From Bryobacteraceae bacterium (GTDB lineage: Bacteria; Acidobacteriota; Terriglobia; Bryobacterales; Bryobacteraceae), in the NCBI GenBank assembly GCA_019752335.1, contig JAIEMJ010000038.1, positions 62,001-126,000 of the forward strand: a DNA stretch of 64,000 bases, in the 5' to 3' direction. How positions within the stretch are numbered: the stretch's first letter is position 1; each line of letters starts with the position of its first letter. A program made the position numbers and the translations under genes. The notes beneath the pieces were generated by a model, which was not told where the DNA came from, did not search any database, and was given only the letters and a program-made list of their open reading frames with translations. Positions 56,255-64,000 of the stretch are shown in pieces.

Positions 56255-59200
56255 ATGCAACGTTTATTCTTACTTGGCGCGCTCTGCGCCCTGATGGCGT
56301 TTGGCCAGGCCGGCTCGGGAGAGATCGGCGGCACCGTATCGGACTCCACGGGCGCGGCCGTGGCCAATGCCACCGTCACCATCAGCAGCCCGTCTACGGG
56401 CTTTCAACGTTCGTTGAAGTCGAGCGCCGAAGGGATTTACTCGGCGCCGGCGCTTTTGCCGGGCGTTTACAACGTGAAGGTGGAAGCCACCGGCTTCGGC
56501 GCGCAGATGCGCAACGCGGTGGAGTTGCAGACCGGCCAGGTACTGGCGGTGAACTTCACGGTGCAGGTAGGCAACGTGGCCGAGGTGGTGGACGTGACGG
56601 CGACCGCGCCGGTGCTCGACACCGAGACGACGTCCGTTGGCACGGTGATTGAGAATAAGCGCATCATCGAACTGCCGTTGAACGGACGGAATTACCTGCA
56701 GTTGGCGTCGCTGATTCCTGGCGCCACGACGAACGGCCCCGCCTCCTCACAAGGACAGCAGCGCATGGGCGGCGCGCGCAACAGTTTCGCGCTGAACGTC
56801 GCCGGCCAGCGCGTTCACTTCAACCACTACGCGCTGGACGGCATCGAGAATACGGATCCGAATTTCAATACCTACCTATTCTTGCCGTCGATCGACGCGC
56901 TACAGGAGTTCAAGGTGGAATCCGGCGTCTTCGGCGCGGAGTACGGCCGCGGCATCGCGCAGGTGAACGTTTCCACGAAGTCCGGGGGCAATCAATTCCA
57001 CGGCGTCGCCTTTGAGTTTTTGCGGAATTCTTTCTTCGATGCGCGGAACTTCTTTGCGCGCGTGAATCCGCCCTTCAAGCGCAATCAGTTTGGCGGGACG
57101 TTTTCGGGTCCCGTGATTATCCCGAAACTTTTCAACGGGACCAATAAGCTATTTTTCATGTTCAACTACGAGGGCTTGCGTGAACGCCGGTCGCTGACGC
57201 AGACGAATACGCTGCCGGACACGCGTTTCCGCTCCGGCAACTTCGGCTTCCTGAATCGTGCGACTGGCATTCGCGATCCCTTGAATCCGGGGCAGGTCTT
57301 TCCCAATGCCACCATTCCGGATTCGCGCATTTCCCCGATTTCGCGCAAAGTCCTGAGTGATTTTTTCCCCTTGCCGAATCAATCGGGCGGCGGTGCGCTG
57401 GGAATCGCCAACAACTACTTGAACGACGAGGGCCGCCGGACGGACGGCAACCAGTTCACGTCGCGCGCAGACTGGACGGGTACGCAAGGCCAGACTTACT
57501 TCTTCCGCTTTAGCCAGACGCAAGAGCCGCAGTATATTCCTTCGGCCATTGCGAACCAGGGTAATGACGTGCAGATTCTGGGCCAGCAGGGAGTGCTGGG
57601 ACACACGAAGGTAATCGGCGCGAACAAAGTGAATGACTTCCGGTTCGGCATGAACTACTTCAATTCACGGAATATTCAGCAGCGCGCGTTTCAACGCAAC
57701 GTCGTCGGCGAACTCGGCTTGCGCGGCGTTTCGCAGGATCCGCTTTTCTGGGGCATCCCCGTGTTCCAGATCTCCGGCTTTGCCAACGTCGGCGAATGCA
57801 ACGACTGCCCGTTTGTGAATTGGAATACGACCTTCCAATGGACTGATAACTTCTCCTGGACTAAGGGTAAGCACAACTTCAAGATCGGCGGCGAGTATCG
57901 CCGGTTGCGCTACAACCAAATCGGCGCCGTGGTGCCCCGCGGGCGTTTCAGTTGGAACGGGCAATACTCCGGTGAGCCGATGGCCGACATGTTGCTCGGC
58001 TTGATGTCGGCGACGGAAGGCCAAGTGGGCGCTCCGATTGCGAACTTCCGCAATAACTATATGTCGCTGTATTTGCAGGATACCTGGCGCGCCACCAATA
58101 AGCTGACGGTGAACTGGGGCCTGCGTTGGGAATACGAGTCGCCCTTCTACGACAAACACGACGCCATCGTCAATGTCGACTTTAAGTGGGATAACTCGGT
58201 GGAGCCCACCTTCGTGCGGGCCGGCACGGGCGACCTGAACCAAGGCAACCCGGCATTCCCGGCACCGCCCACCTGGAAACTGGTACGCGATGGCCGCTTT
58301 GGCCGGGGAGCCGGGAAGCCGGATCGCAATGACTTTGGCCCGCGCGTGGGCATGGCCTATCAACTGGATGCGAAGACTGTGCTGCGCACGGGCGTCGGCA
58401 TTTACTATGTGCGCGACATCGGCAACGCGGTGTTCGACATCGTGCGAAATATACCGTTCACCATTCGCCAAGCGGAGACGGCCAACACGTTGACGCCGAA
58501 CTTGACCTGGGATCGCCTCTTCACGCAAACTGGTGCGCCGAGCTTCCTCCTGATCAATCAATTCGGCGAGCGGACTTCTTATGTCGCCCAATGGCAGGCC
58601 GCCATTCAACGGCAGCTCACCAAGGATATGTCGCTCGAAGTGACTTACATGGGTTCGGCGGGCATTAAACTACGGCGTCTGGCAAGTTACAACCTGCCGC
58701 AGCCGCGGCCGGGCAATCCGAACGACAATCGCGCCTTCCCGAAGTTCAACGGCGCGTTCCAGAACATGTACGCGGCTTCGCATTCGAATTACCATGCGTT
58801 GCAGGCGCGATTACAGCACCGGTTCGCGTATGGCTTCACGCTGTTAAGTTCCTACGCCTACTCGAAGTCGATCGACAACGGTTCCGGCGTGCGCACCACG
58901 GACGGCGACCCCTTAACGCCGATGGATCCGGATCGCTCGCTGTGGCGTGACCGTGGGCTTTCGGCCTTTGACTTCCGCCATCGGCTCACCAGTTCGTTCC
59001 TCTATGAGTTGCCCTTCGGCAAGGGCCGGCGTGTCGGTATCTCGAACCCGGTCGCGAACGCCATGTTGGGCGGCTGGCAGGTGGGCGGCATTCTTACCTT
59101 CCAAAGCGGTTTCCCGTTCAGCGCGTTCTGCGGACCCGGCAATATTCAGAATGGCGCGGGCGGCTGGTGCGCGCCGGACGCGATCCAAGGACAGAGCGGC

Positions 59201-59539
59201 GCGGGCCCGAAGACGGTCGCGCAATACTTCAACACCAGCGCCTTTGTGGATCGCTTGGGCCAGAATCCCGCCGCCATCACCGACTTCCGCTTTGGCACCG
59301 CCGGGCGGAACATCCTGATCGGGCCGGGAATTGCCAGCCTGGATGCGTCGATCAACAAGGCCTTCTCCTGGAGCGACGGCAAGCAAAAGGTTGACCTGCG
59401 CGGCGAGTTCTTCAACTTACCCAACCACGCCAACTTCGGCCAGCCAGGCTCCACCTTGCGCACGCCGAACTACGGCGTGATCGGCAACACCCGCATCGAC
59501 TCGCGGCAGATTCAGATCGCGCTGCGCTACAGCTTCTAA
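56255..59539 (+). CDS. TonB-dependent receptor with carboxypeptidase-regulatory-like domain
   Basis: 1094 residues from ATG 56255 with a signal peptide (MQRLFLLGALCALMAFGQ). A carboxypeptidase-regulatory-like Ig domain (residues about 20-110: EIGGTVSDSTGAAVANATVT) precedes the plug (ENKRIIELPLNGRNYLQLAS, ALDGIENTDPNFNTYLFLPS) and a long 22-strand-type barrel with a C-terminal strand ending in QIQIALRYSF. This is the Oar-like/acidobacterial type, lacking a classical TonB box at the N-terminus. It probably takes up oligosaccharides or plant polymers. A monocistronic unit, converging with the DUF2891 gene (4-base overlap of stops). Confidence 0.94.
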   Translation: MQRLFLLGALCALMAFGQAGSGEIGGTVSDSTGAAVANATVTISSPSTGFQRSLKSSAEGIYSAPALLPGVYNVKVEATGFGAQMRNAVELQTGQVLAVNFTVQVGNVAEVVDVTATAPVLDTETTSVGTVIENKRIIELPLNGRNYLQLASLIPGATTNGPASSQGQQRMGGARNSFALNVAGQRVHFNHYALDGIENTDPNFNTYLFLPSIDALQEFKVESGVFGAEYGRGIAQVNVSTKSGGNQFHGVAFEFLRNSFFDARNFFARVNPPFKRNQFGGTFSGPVIIPKLFNGTNKLFFMFNYEGLRERRSLTQTNTLPDTRFRSGNFGFLNRATGIRDPLNPGQVFPNATIPDSRISPISRKVLSDFFPLPNQSGGGALGIANNYLNDEGRRTDGNQFTSRADWTGTQGQTYFFRFSQTQEPQYIPSAIANQGNDVQILGQQGVLGHTKVIGANKVNDFRFGMNYFNSRNIQQRAFQRNVVGELGLRGVSQDPLFWGIPVFQISGFANVGECNDCPFVNWNTTFQWTDNFSWTKGKHNFKIGGEYRRLRYNQIGAVVPRGRFSWNGQYSGEPMADMLLGLMSATEGQVGAPIANFRNNYMSLYLQDTWRATNKLTVNWGLRWEYESPFYDKHDAIVNVDFKWDNSVEPTFVRAGTGDLNQGNPAFPAPPTWKLVRDGRFGRGAGKPDRNDFGPRVGMAYQLDAKTVLRTGVGIYYVRDIGNAVFDIVRNIPFTIRQAETANTLTPNLTWDRLFTQTGAPSFLLINQFGERTSYVAQWQAAIQRQLTKDMSLEVTYMGSAGIKLRRLASYNLPQPRPGNPNDNRAFPKFNGAFQNMYAASHSNYHALQARLQHRFAYGFTLLSSYAYSKSIDNGSGVRTTDGDPLTPMDPDRSLWRDRGLSAFDFRHRLTSSFLYELPFGKGRRVGISNPVANAMLGGWQVGGILTFQSGFPFSAFCGPGNIQNGAGGWCAPDAIQGQSGAGPKTVAQYFNTSAFVDRLGQNPAAITDFRFGTAGRNILIGPGIASLDASINKAFSWSDGKQKVDLRGEFFNLPNHANFGQPGSTLRTPNYGVIGNTRIDSRQIQIALRYSF

Positions 59540-60570
59540 CGCCTAGTCAGCGCGTACACCGCGAACGACGCCAGCCAGTGCTCGCCGCCGTAGTTGCCGG
59601 CCGTGACGTGCGGCAGGGCGCCGTCCAGCAGTTGCTTCGCGGCGGTTTCCAGCTTCGTTCGCCGCGCGGAGGATTTCGGCAATGCCTGCGCGATTCCCGC
59701 CAGGCACCAGGCTCGGCTCAACGAAAGTCCGTCGAGGTGGACGATCTGGTAGTCGCTGCGGTCCGACACTTGTGGCGCCTGCACCAGATTGGCCAGCCCC
59801 GCCGGGCTGAGGTAGCGATTGAACCAGGCCGGGAATTCTGCCGCGGGCAAGACGCGCCGCATCAGGTCGGCCACTTCCAGGCTGGGGGACAAGAAATCGG
59901 TTCCATCGGGTTCTTGGATGGCCGTGATGGCGGTGGTCTTCAGGTAGTAGTCCTTGGCGCGCGCGACGATCTGCGCTTCAAAGGCCGCATTTCGCGTGGC
60001 GCGCGCCCAATCCAAGGCGAAGACAAGACCGAAGGCCGTATTCGCGTGGACGCCGGTGCGATTCGGATAGGTCTGCTTAGGCAGATACGCGATCCACAGG
60101 CCGGCGATCAGTTCGGTAAGCGGCCGTAAGGCGACGGCCCATGTGCGGCCTTGCGGATCGTCCCAGCCGCGCAACTCTTCGTCGAGCTTCAGCAGCCAGG
60201 CCCAACCGTAGGTCCGCTCAAAGGTCTTGGCCAGGGGGTAATTCCGGAAGTAGGCTACCTCGGCGCCGATCGCCGTAGGAGTGAAGCTCTCGGCGAGCAC
60301 CGAACGAATTTGCGCTTCCTTCGCCAGGCCTGGATGGGTCTTCAGCAGACGCACCAGCATCCAGTGGCCGTGGACGCTCGAATGCCAGTCCAAGCAGCCG
60401 TAGAAGGCTGGATGCAGTTGCTTCGGGGTCAACGTCGCGTCGGCGCTGCTTTCCACGGTGTGGCCCGTCTTGTTCGGGTACTCCTGGCGAATGCAATGTA
60501 GCGGCAGGTCAGCGAGGCGAGCAGCGGTGGTGAGGTCAAGCATTTGGGTAAGTAAGAAGAGGGCGGTCAC
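59536..60570 (-). CDS. DUF2891 protein
   Basis: 344 residues, mostly helical. Conserved segments are HPAFYGCLDWHSSVHGHWML, YPLAKTFERTYGWAWLLKLD, TYPNRTGVHANTAFGLVFAL, DFLSPSLEVADLMRRVLP, LVHLDGLSLSRAWCLAGIAQ-type QIVHLDGLSLSRAW and TAGNYGGEHWLASFAVYALT. The fold is likely an alpha/alpha toroid seen in glycoside-processing enzymes, with His/Asp/Glu in a groove, but no activity is known. A leading segment MTALFLLTQMLDLTTAARLA could be a signal peptide, consistent with a role outside the cytoplasm near the TonB receptor. Starts nine bases after the ECF sigma stop on the same strand. Confidence 0.85.
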   Translation of the reverse strand: MTALFLLTQMLDLTTAARLADLPLHCIRQEYPNKTGHTVESSADATLTPKQLHPAFYGCLDWHSSVHGHWMLVRLLKTHPGLAKEAQIRSVLAESFTPTAIGAEVAYFRNYPLAKTFERTYGWAWLLKLDEELRGWDDPQGRTWAVALRPLTELIAGLWIAYLPKQTYPNRTGVHANTAFGLVFALDWARATRNAAFEAQIVARAKDYYLKTTAITAIQEPDGTDFLSPSLEVADLMRRVLPAAEFPAWFNRYLSPAGLANLVQAPQVSDRSDYQIVHLDGLSLSRAWCLAGIAQALPKSSARRTKLETAAKQLLDGALPHVTAGNYGGEHWLASFAVYALTRR

Positions 60571-60579
60571 GCCCTCAGC

Positions 60580-61200
60580 TTAGCCCACCAGGGTCGCGGC
60601 GCCCAAACGGCCCTGGTGTTTTTCGAGGCGCGTCTTCAACTCGTGCCTCGCACGCAACAGGCGGCTCTTGGCGGCCGCCACTGAGATACCCAAGGATTCC
60701 GCGACGTCGGGCATCGAACGCTCTTCAATGTCGCGCATCCAAAAGACTTTCTTCAGGAGCGGCGGCATGCGGTTCACTTCGTGGTGGAGAATTTCGCTCA
60801 CCTCGCGACGGCCCAGGTCCACTTCCGGCGTGTCGGCTTTGTCGCGCAGGTCGAGCGTGCCGACCTCGTCGCCAATCTGAACGTCGTCGATGTAGAGGAA
60901 CTTCGCACGCTTATCCTTGCGCAGACGCATCAGGCACTGATTCACCACGATGCGGGTGAGCCAAGTGGAGAATTTTGCCTCATAATTGAACTGATCGAGG
61001 TGGGAGTAGGCTTTCCAGGTGGCGTTCTGTACTTCGTCCTCGGCGTCGGAGCGGTCGCGTAGAATGGAGAAAGCCAGTTTGAAGCTGATGGAACGATGCC
61101 GTTCAATCAGTTCCGTAAATGCAGCATCGTTGCCGGATTTCGCTTGGGTCACCAGCTCATCGTCGGTGAGGAGACTGTATTCGCTACGATTCTTTTGCAT
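60580..61200 (-). CDS. ECF-type RNA polymerase sigma factor
   Basis: 206 residues. Region 2 is GNDAAFTELIERHRSISFKL with DAEDEVQNATWKAYSHLDQF and FSTWLTRIVVNQCLMRLRK; region 4 is MPPLLKKVFWMRDIEERSMP with DVAESLGISVAAAKSRLLRA. No anti-sigma gene adjoins. It lies nine bases before the DUF2891 gene on the same strand and 47 bases from the divergent cupin regulator, a spacing that allows shared control. The target genes are unknown. A GGAAC-type element far upstream at the coiled-coil gene is only a weak candidate target. Confidence 0.94.
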   Translation of the reverse strand: MQKNRSEYSLLTDDELVTQAKSGNDAAFTELIERHRSISFKLAFSILRDRSDAEDEVQNATWKAYSHLDQFNYEAKFSTWLTRIVVNQCLMRLRKDKRAKFLYIDDVQIGDEVGTLDLRDKADTPEVDLGRREVSEILHHEVNRMPPLLKKVFWMRDIEERSMPDVAESLGISVAAAKSRLLRARHELKTRLEKHQGRLGAATLVG

Positions 61201-61247
61201 CTTATACTGCTTTCCGGAGTCTGAAACCGCAGGGGTCTTAAGCTCTC

Positions 61248-61964
61248 ATGAACGAGATTACCAGTACTGAAACGCCAGATCTACTTGTCACTGAAAATCA
61301 CTTTAGCGAAGATAAAACCGAATCCACTGATTTGACCGCAGATAAAACGAGTTTTTCTGAGAGTGAAAGCTCCGAGCGAACGCTTCGCCGCTCGTTGGCC
61401 GCTTACGAGATTGGCAAGAAGCTGAGGCAGCTGCGGCTGAAGAAGAAGATTGCTCTGGTGGACCTGGGCAAACACACCGGCCTTTCCGCCTCCATGCTCT
61501 CGCAGCTCGAAAACGGCAAGCTGGTGCCCACTTTGCCGACCCTGGCCCGCATCGCTATGGTTTTTGACGTCGGCCTCGACCATTTCTTCGCCGACAAGCG
61601 CCGCACGCGCATGTTCTCGGTGGTGCGGGCGGGGGAGCGAATCAAGTTCCCTGACCGGGCGGATGTCACCATCCCCAGCTACTTCTTCGAGTGCCTCGCC
61701 TTCCACGTGCAGGACAAGAGCCTGCAAGCCTACCTGGCCGAGTTTCCCTTTCGCGACGACGGCAAAGACATGGAGCATGCGCACGAAGGCGCGGAGTTTA
61801 TCCATATTCTGTCCGGCACGTTGGCGATTCACTATCAGGACGAAGTACACCAGTTGAACGCGGGCGATAGCGTCTACTTCGACGCCTCCGAGCCACACAC
61901 CTATCGGGCAATGAACGGCGCGAGTTCAAAGGCCCTGGTGATTACGACGCCGCCGCGTCCGTAG
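61248..61964 (+). CDS. XRE-family transcriptional regulator with cupin domain
   Basis: 238 residues. An acidic, Ser/Thr/Glu-rich N-terminus of about 45 residues precedes the helix-turn-helix (IALVDLGKHTGLSASMLSQL with ENGKLVPTLPTLARIAMVF, residues about 60-110). A C-terminal cupin sensor domain (HAHEGAEFIHILSGTLAIHY, LNAGDSVYFDASEPHTYRAM) follows. Such regulators often sense small metabolites such as polyamines or amino acids. It is divergent from the ECF sigma gene, and its 3' end overlaps the convergent AAC(3)-like gene by 23 bases. Confidence 0.93.
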   Translation: MNEITSTETPDLLVTENHFSEDKTESTDLTADKTSFSESESSERTLRRSLAAYEIGKKLRQLRLKKKIALVDLGKHTGLSASMLSQLENGKLVPTLPTLARIAMVFDVGLDHFFADKRRTRMFSVVRAGERIKFPDRADVTIPSYFFECLAFHVQDKSLQAYLAEFPFRDDGKDMEHAHEGAEFIHILSGTLAIHYQDEVHQLNAGDSVYFDASEPHTYRAMNGASSKALVITTPPRP

Positions 61965-62760
61965 CGAACGCTTCCAGCCACTCTACGCCATAGGCGCAGA
62001 TGCCTGCCGCATCCACCAGCGTGGAAGGCGCGCGGCCGATGAGTCCTTGATGTGCACGCCCAGCCGCTACATAGGCATCGACAATCTGTTCGATGTAGTT
62101 CTCCGGAAACTCGGGCAGCACGGGCTCGGAGGTGTCGAACTCTTCGATGAAGCGCCAGACGGTGCCTTGCGGCGTCGCGAACGGCACTTCGTACCGCAAG
62201 ACGCGTTTGCCCGGCAGCCGCGCCAAGTGGTCGGCGTGATGCATCAAGGTCATCGTGTCGTGCGGCGCGCCGCACATCAGCACCTGGCCCTTGACCTCCA
62301 CCAGCTTCGCCAACGGCGACCCTTCGCCGTAGCCATAGTCCTGCGGATGGTCCCCGGTCAGCCAACCGGCCAAGTGGCCAATCGCGGCCATGCTCGCGCC
62401 CGGATTTCCGCTGCGGCGGGCTCCTGGCGTCGTGCGGACAAACTCCGCGATGACGCCATTGTGCCGGACGGCGCGCGATGTAGCTGCATCGAAGGGCGGG
62501 ACGTGCGGGCGCCATGCGTCCGGCACCCGGCCGTCGTCATCGAGCAGGTCTTCATGCAGGGTGTCCCAACTGGTATAGACCATCAGCGTCCCGGTGGGGC
62601 CGAGGACATCGAGCAACGCGCCGATCAGCGCGTCGGGGCCATTCATCAAGGGGCCCACGCGCCGCATGGCGGCATGCACCATCAGGACTCCCCCGGGGGA
62701 CACGCCAAGGCGGGCCAAGTCAGCGCGGAGTGCGGCACGGGTGATCCAGTCCGGGTTCAT
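61942..62760 (-). CDS. Aminoglycoside 3-N-acetyltransferase (AAC(3))-family protein
   Basis: 272 residues. Family signatures are VLMVHAAMRRVGPLMNGPDA, LGPTGTLMVYTSWDT, HPQDYGYGEGSPLAKLVEVK, GQVLMCGAPHDTMTLMHHAD with the catalytic His candidate and ARLPGKRVLRYEVP. AAC(3) enzymes acetylate the 3-amino group of aminoglycosides using acetyl-CoA; chromosomal members in soil bacteria may have other natural substrates. The protein has no mobile flanks. The 3' end overlaps the regulator gene by 23 bases in convergent orientation. Actual resistance would need testing. Confidence 0.9.
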   Translation of the reverse strand: MNPDWITRAALRADLARLGVSPGGVLMVHAAMRRVGPLMNGPDALIGALLDVLGPTGTLMVYTSWDTLHEDLLDDDGRVPDAWRPHVPPFDAATSRAVRHNGVIAEFVRTTPGARRSGNPGASMAAIGHLAGWLTGDHPQDYGYGEGSPLAKLVEVKGQVLMCGAPHDTMTLMHHADHLARLPGKRVLRYEVPFATPQGTVWRFIEEFDTSEPVLPEFPENYIEQIVDAYVAAGRAHQGLIGRAPSTLVDAAGICAYGVEWLEAFATDAAAS

Positions 62761-62803
62761 GACTTTCAGATTAGCAAGTTAGATAATGGAGAGGTCAGAG
62801 ATC

Positions 62804-63403
62804 ATGCATCATCGCGTAGCCAGTATCGCCCTCCTTACTTTGCTCGCAGGAACCCCGGGCTGCCAAACCGTGCCGGTGGAGGATTCCAACCGCTACCGCA
62901 CCGTGAAAAACTATTGGGAATGGGGAAACTATTGGGATACGCTCGGCCTTGATTTTCCGAAAGCGACTTACCGGCCGGGCGCGTCCTTTCGGGCGCTGGT
63001 ATTCTCGTCCCAAACCGTAAATGACGCGGAGCCTTTCTGGGGATTTTGCGGCGTCGCTGCTGGTGTTTGCCAAGCTTACTGGACCAGGACCGATAGCGTC
63101 ATCGAGGTGAGTTCCGCCACTCTGATCCGGCCAAATGAGACCAATGAACAGGCGTTTCAGCGATTCCAACGCCAGTCTTTTCGGGAAGAGGAAGAGGCCG
63201 CAGGGCCAACTGCCGGCCCGAGGGTGCTGACCGAGACACGCAACGTAACTCTGCCGAACTTAGGCGTACCCGAAGCTACGCGGCTGAAGCGCAGAAACTC
63301 ATTTTATCGAGAACTGGGTCAAGTCGAATCCGCAAGGCTCAGGGTGCCACACTTTAGTACCTTTCGCGGATGCGCAGTCTTTGGTGATTCCCGTACTTAC
63401 TGA
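62804..63403 (+). CDS. Putative lipoprotein, frameshifted in its C-terminal half
   Basis: Start at ATG 62804 (MHHRVASIALLTLLAGTPGC) gives a lipoprotein-like signal with a TPGC cysteine, a weak lipobox. Residues to about 165 read smoothly (RYRTVKNYWEWGNYWDTLGL, FSSQTVNDAEPFWGFCG, SSATLIRPNETNEQAFQR). Near 63302-63305 (TTTT) the sensible frame changes: the other frame continues FIENWVKSNPQGSGCHTL, LVIPVLTDCPGEKSIMLM and RYYQREWIAHVGGWLRLSQ to a TGA at 63546-63548, whereas the listed frame runs out at 63403 in unrelated residues. Removing one T would restore a protein of about 247 residues. No family is recognised. Confidence 0.55.
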   Translation: MHHRVASIALLTLLAGTPGCQTVPVEDSNRYRTVKNYWEWGNYWDTLGLDFPKATYRPGASFRALVFSSQTVNDAEPFWGFCGVAAGVCQAYWTRTDSVIEVSSATLIRPNETNEQAFQRFQRQSFREEEEAAGPTAGPRVLTETRNVTLPNLGVPEATRLKRRNSFYRELGQVESARLRVPHFSTFRGCAVFGDSRTY

Positions 63404-63548
63404 CTGTCCAGGTGAGAAGAGCATCATGCTCATGCGGTATTACCAACGTGAGTGGATTGCGCACGTCGGTGGCTGGCTCAGGCTTTCGCAGGGCCAGGAT
63501 CCGATGGAACAGAAAATTCGCGCCCACACCAGCCTCGACCGCCACTGA
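63303..63548 (+). pseudogene. Detached C-terminal part of the lipoprotein
   Basis: An open frame displaced by one base from the N-terminal part at 62804. Its sequence (HTLVPFADAQSLVIPVLTDC, MLMRYYQREWIAHVGGWL) looks like a genuine protein end rather than chance. It ends 20 bases before the ATG of the AhpD-like gene. It is included separately because a reader of the N-terminal frame alone would lose it. Confidence 0.5.
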
Positions 63549-63568
63549 TGCGCGCTAAAATCCTACCT

Positions 63569-63961
63569 ATGCCGATCTTCGCGCTTCTCAACGATGAACA
63601 AGCTTCACCCGCCGCGCGCACTGTCTTTGACGACATCATGCGCACGCGCCAAACTACTTCCGTGAACAACTTCTGGCGGGCGCTAGCCAATCATCCGCCG
63701 ACGCTGCGCCGGATTTGGGAAAACGTGAAACAAGTGATGGGGCCATCGCGCCTGGATGCGCTGACGAAAGAAATGATTTACGTGGCCGTCAGCGCGACGA
63801 ACAACTGCGAGTATTGCTTGCACTCGCATATTGCCTCGGCGCGAAAACTAGGGGTGGACGACGAACAGTTAGCGGAGGTATTGGCCGTGGCCGGGTTGGC
63901 CAACGAAACTAACCGGCTGGCGAATGGTTATCGCGTCCCCGTGGATGAAGCTTTCCGCTAA
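63569..63961 (+). CDS. Carboxymuconolactone decarboxylase/AhpD-family protein
   Basis: 130 residues from ATG 63569. The AhpD-like redox motif is NNCEYCLHSHIASARKLGV (CxxC with downstream His), preceded by ALTKEMIYVAVSATN and followed by DDEQLAEVLAVAGLANETNR. Members act as alkyl-hydroperoxide or lactone decarboxylating enzymes; the CxxCxxxH here suggests peroxidase-type chemistry. Cytoplasmic. Followed eight bases later by a strong hairpin. Confidence 0.9.
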   Translation: MPIFALLNDEQASPAARTVFDDIMRTRQTTSVNNFWRALANHPPTLRRIWENVKQVMGPSRLDALTKEMIYVAVSATNNCEYCLHSHIASARKLGVDDEQLAEVLAVAGLANETNRLANGYRVPVDEAFR

Positions 63962-63968
63962 AGAAAAA

Positions 63969-63998
63969 CAACCCGGCTGGGGTTACCCAGCCGGGTTG
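63969..63998. terminator. 13-bp perfect hairpin, possibly bidirectional terminator
   Basis: CAACCCGGCTGGG (63969-63981) pairs perfectly with CCCAGCCGGGTTG (63986-63998) across a GTTA loop. On the minus strand the stem is followed by GTTTTTCTT, a good terminator for a gene entering from the right. On the plus strand the downstream sequence is beyond the window, so termination of the AhpD-like gene cannot be judged. Confidence 0.75.
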
Positions 63999-64000
63999 CA

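Overview
The window looks like chromosomal DNA from a high-GC soil-type Acidobacteriota, most likely a Bryobacterales/Solibacterales relative. The evidence is a Solibacter-type C-terminal domain (TIGR03437-like) in the broken gene at 4860-8214, a TonB-dependent receptor with a carboxypeptidase-like N-terminal domain, a propeller-type hybrid histidine kinase, a DUF1501 + cytochrome-c-like/DUF1549/DUF1553 pair, a Ser/Thr kinase with TPRs, and many large exported hydrolases. No plasmid, prophage, CRISPR array or rRNA operon is visible.

Layout. 1-4.7 kb: end of a TPR-type secreted protein, glnE (nitrogen control), a MOSC protein and surE. 4.8-9.9 kb: a degraded stretch with a frameshifted giant secreted propeller/Ig protein, an RHS fragment, a pair of ~80-bp imperfect direct repeats and a frameshifted small protein. 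9.9-14.8 kb: fructose-bisphosphatase and a 1258-residue hybrid sensor kinase. 14.8-22.1 kb (minus strand): the DUF1501/PSD1 operon, a membrane-anchored coiled-coil protein with a clear terminator, and an exported esterase. 22.2-24.1 kb: an exported FAH-family protein, tRNA-Ser(TGA) and, touching its 3' end, two truncated gene pieces (a REP-associated transposase remnant joined to the tail of an unknown protein). 24.2-28.1 kb: murA-murQ (cell wall synthesis and recycling) divergent from a dehydrogenase-RraA-like aldolase pair. 28.1-34.0 kb: a Ser/Thr kinase translationally coupled to an S41-type peptidase, then a serine hydrolase. 34.3-43.5 kb: secreted proteins, tRNA-Val(TAC), an S9 peptidase, an esterase, a MerB-like protein and a BsuPI-domain protein. 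43.5-48.4 kb: pyrB, hemB, a YkgJ protein and an MBL hydrolase. 48.4-54.0 kb: a complete tolC-RND-adaptor efflux operon. 54.0-64.0 kb: an MBL/enolase-superfamily operon, a TonB receptor, a DUF2891 protein, an ECF sigma factor divergent from a cupin-type XRE regulator, an AAC(3)-family acetyltransferase, a frameshifted lipoprotein and an AhpD-like protein.

How the genes fit together. Most of the region serves uptake and breakdown of external polymers (TonB receptor, peptidases, esterases, exported oxidoreductase-like pair), envelope maintenance and efflux, and signalling (hybrid kinase, Ser/Thr kinase, ECF sigma, cupin regulator), with core metabolic genes (glnE, fbp, murA, pyrB, hemB) scattered between.

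Two unusual points run across the window. First, at least six positions need a one-base correction, most of them in short homopolymers, to restore a sensible protein, so either real decay or assembly errors affect several genes. Second, the hexamer GTAAGT/ACTTAC is several-fold commoner than base composition predicts and is very unevenly distributed. I did not find a convincing new defence or biosynthetic system. The best leads are the kinase-peptidase pair, the repeat-flanked RHS remnant and the hexamer bias.
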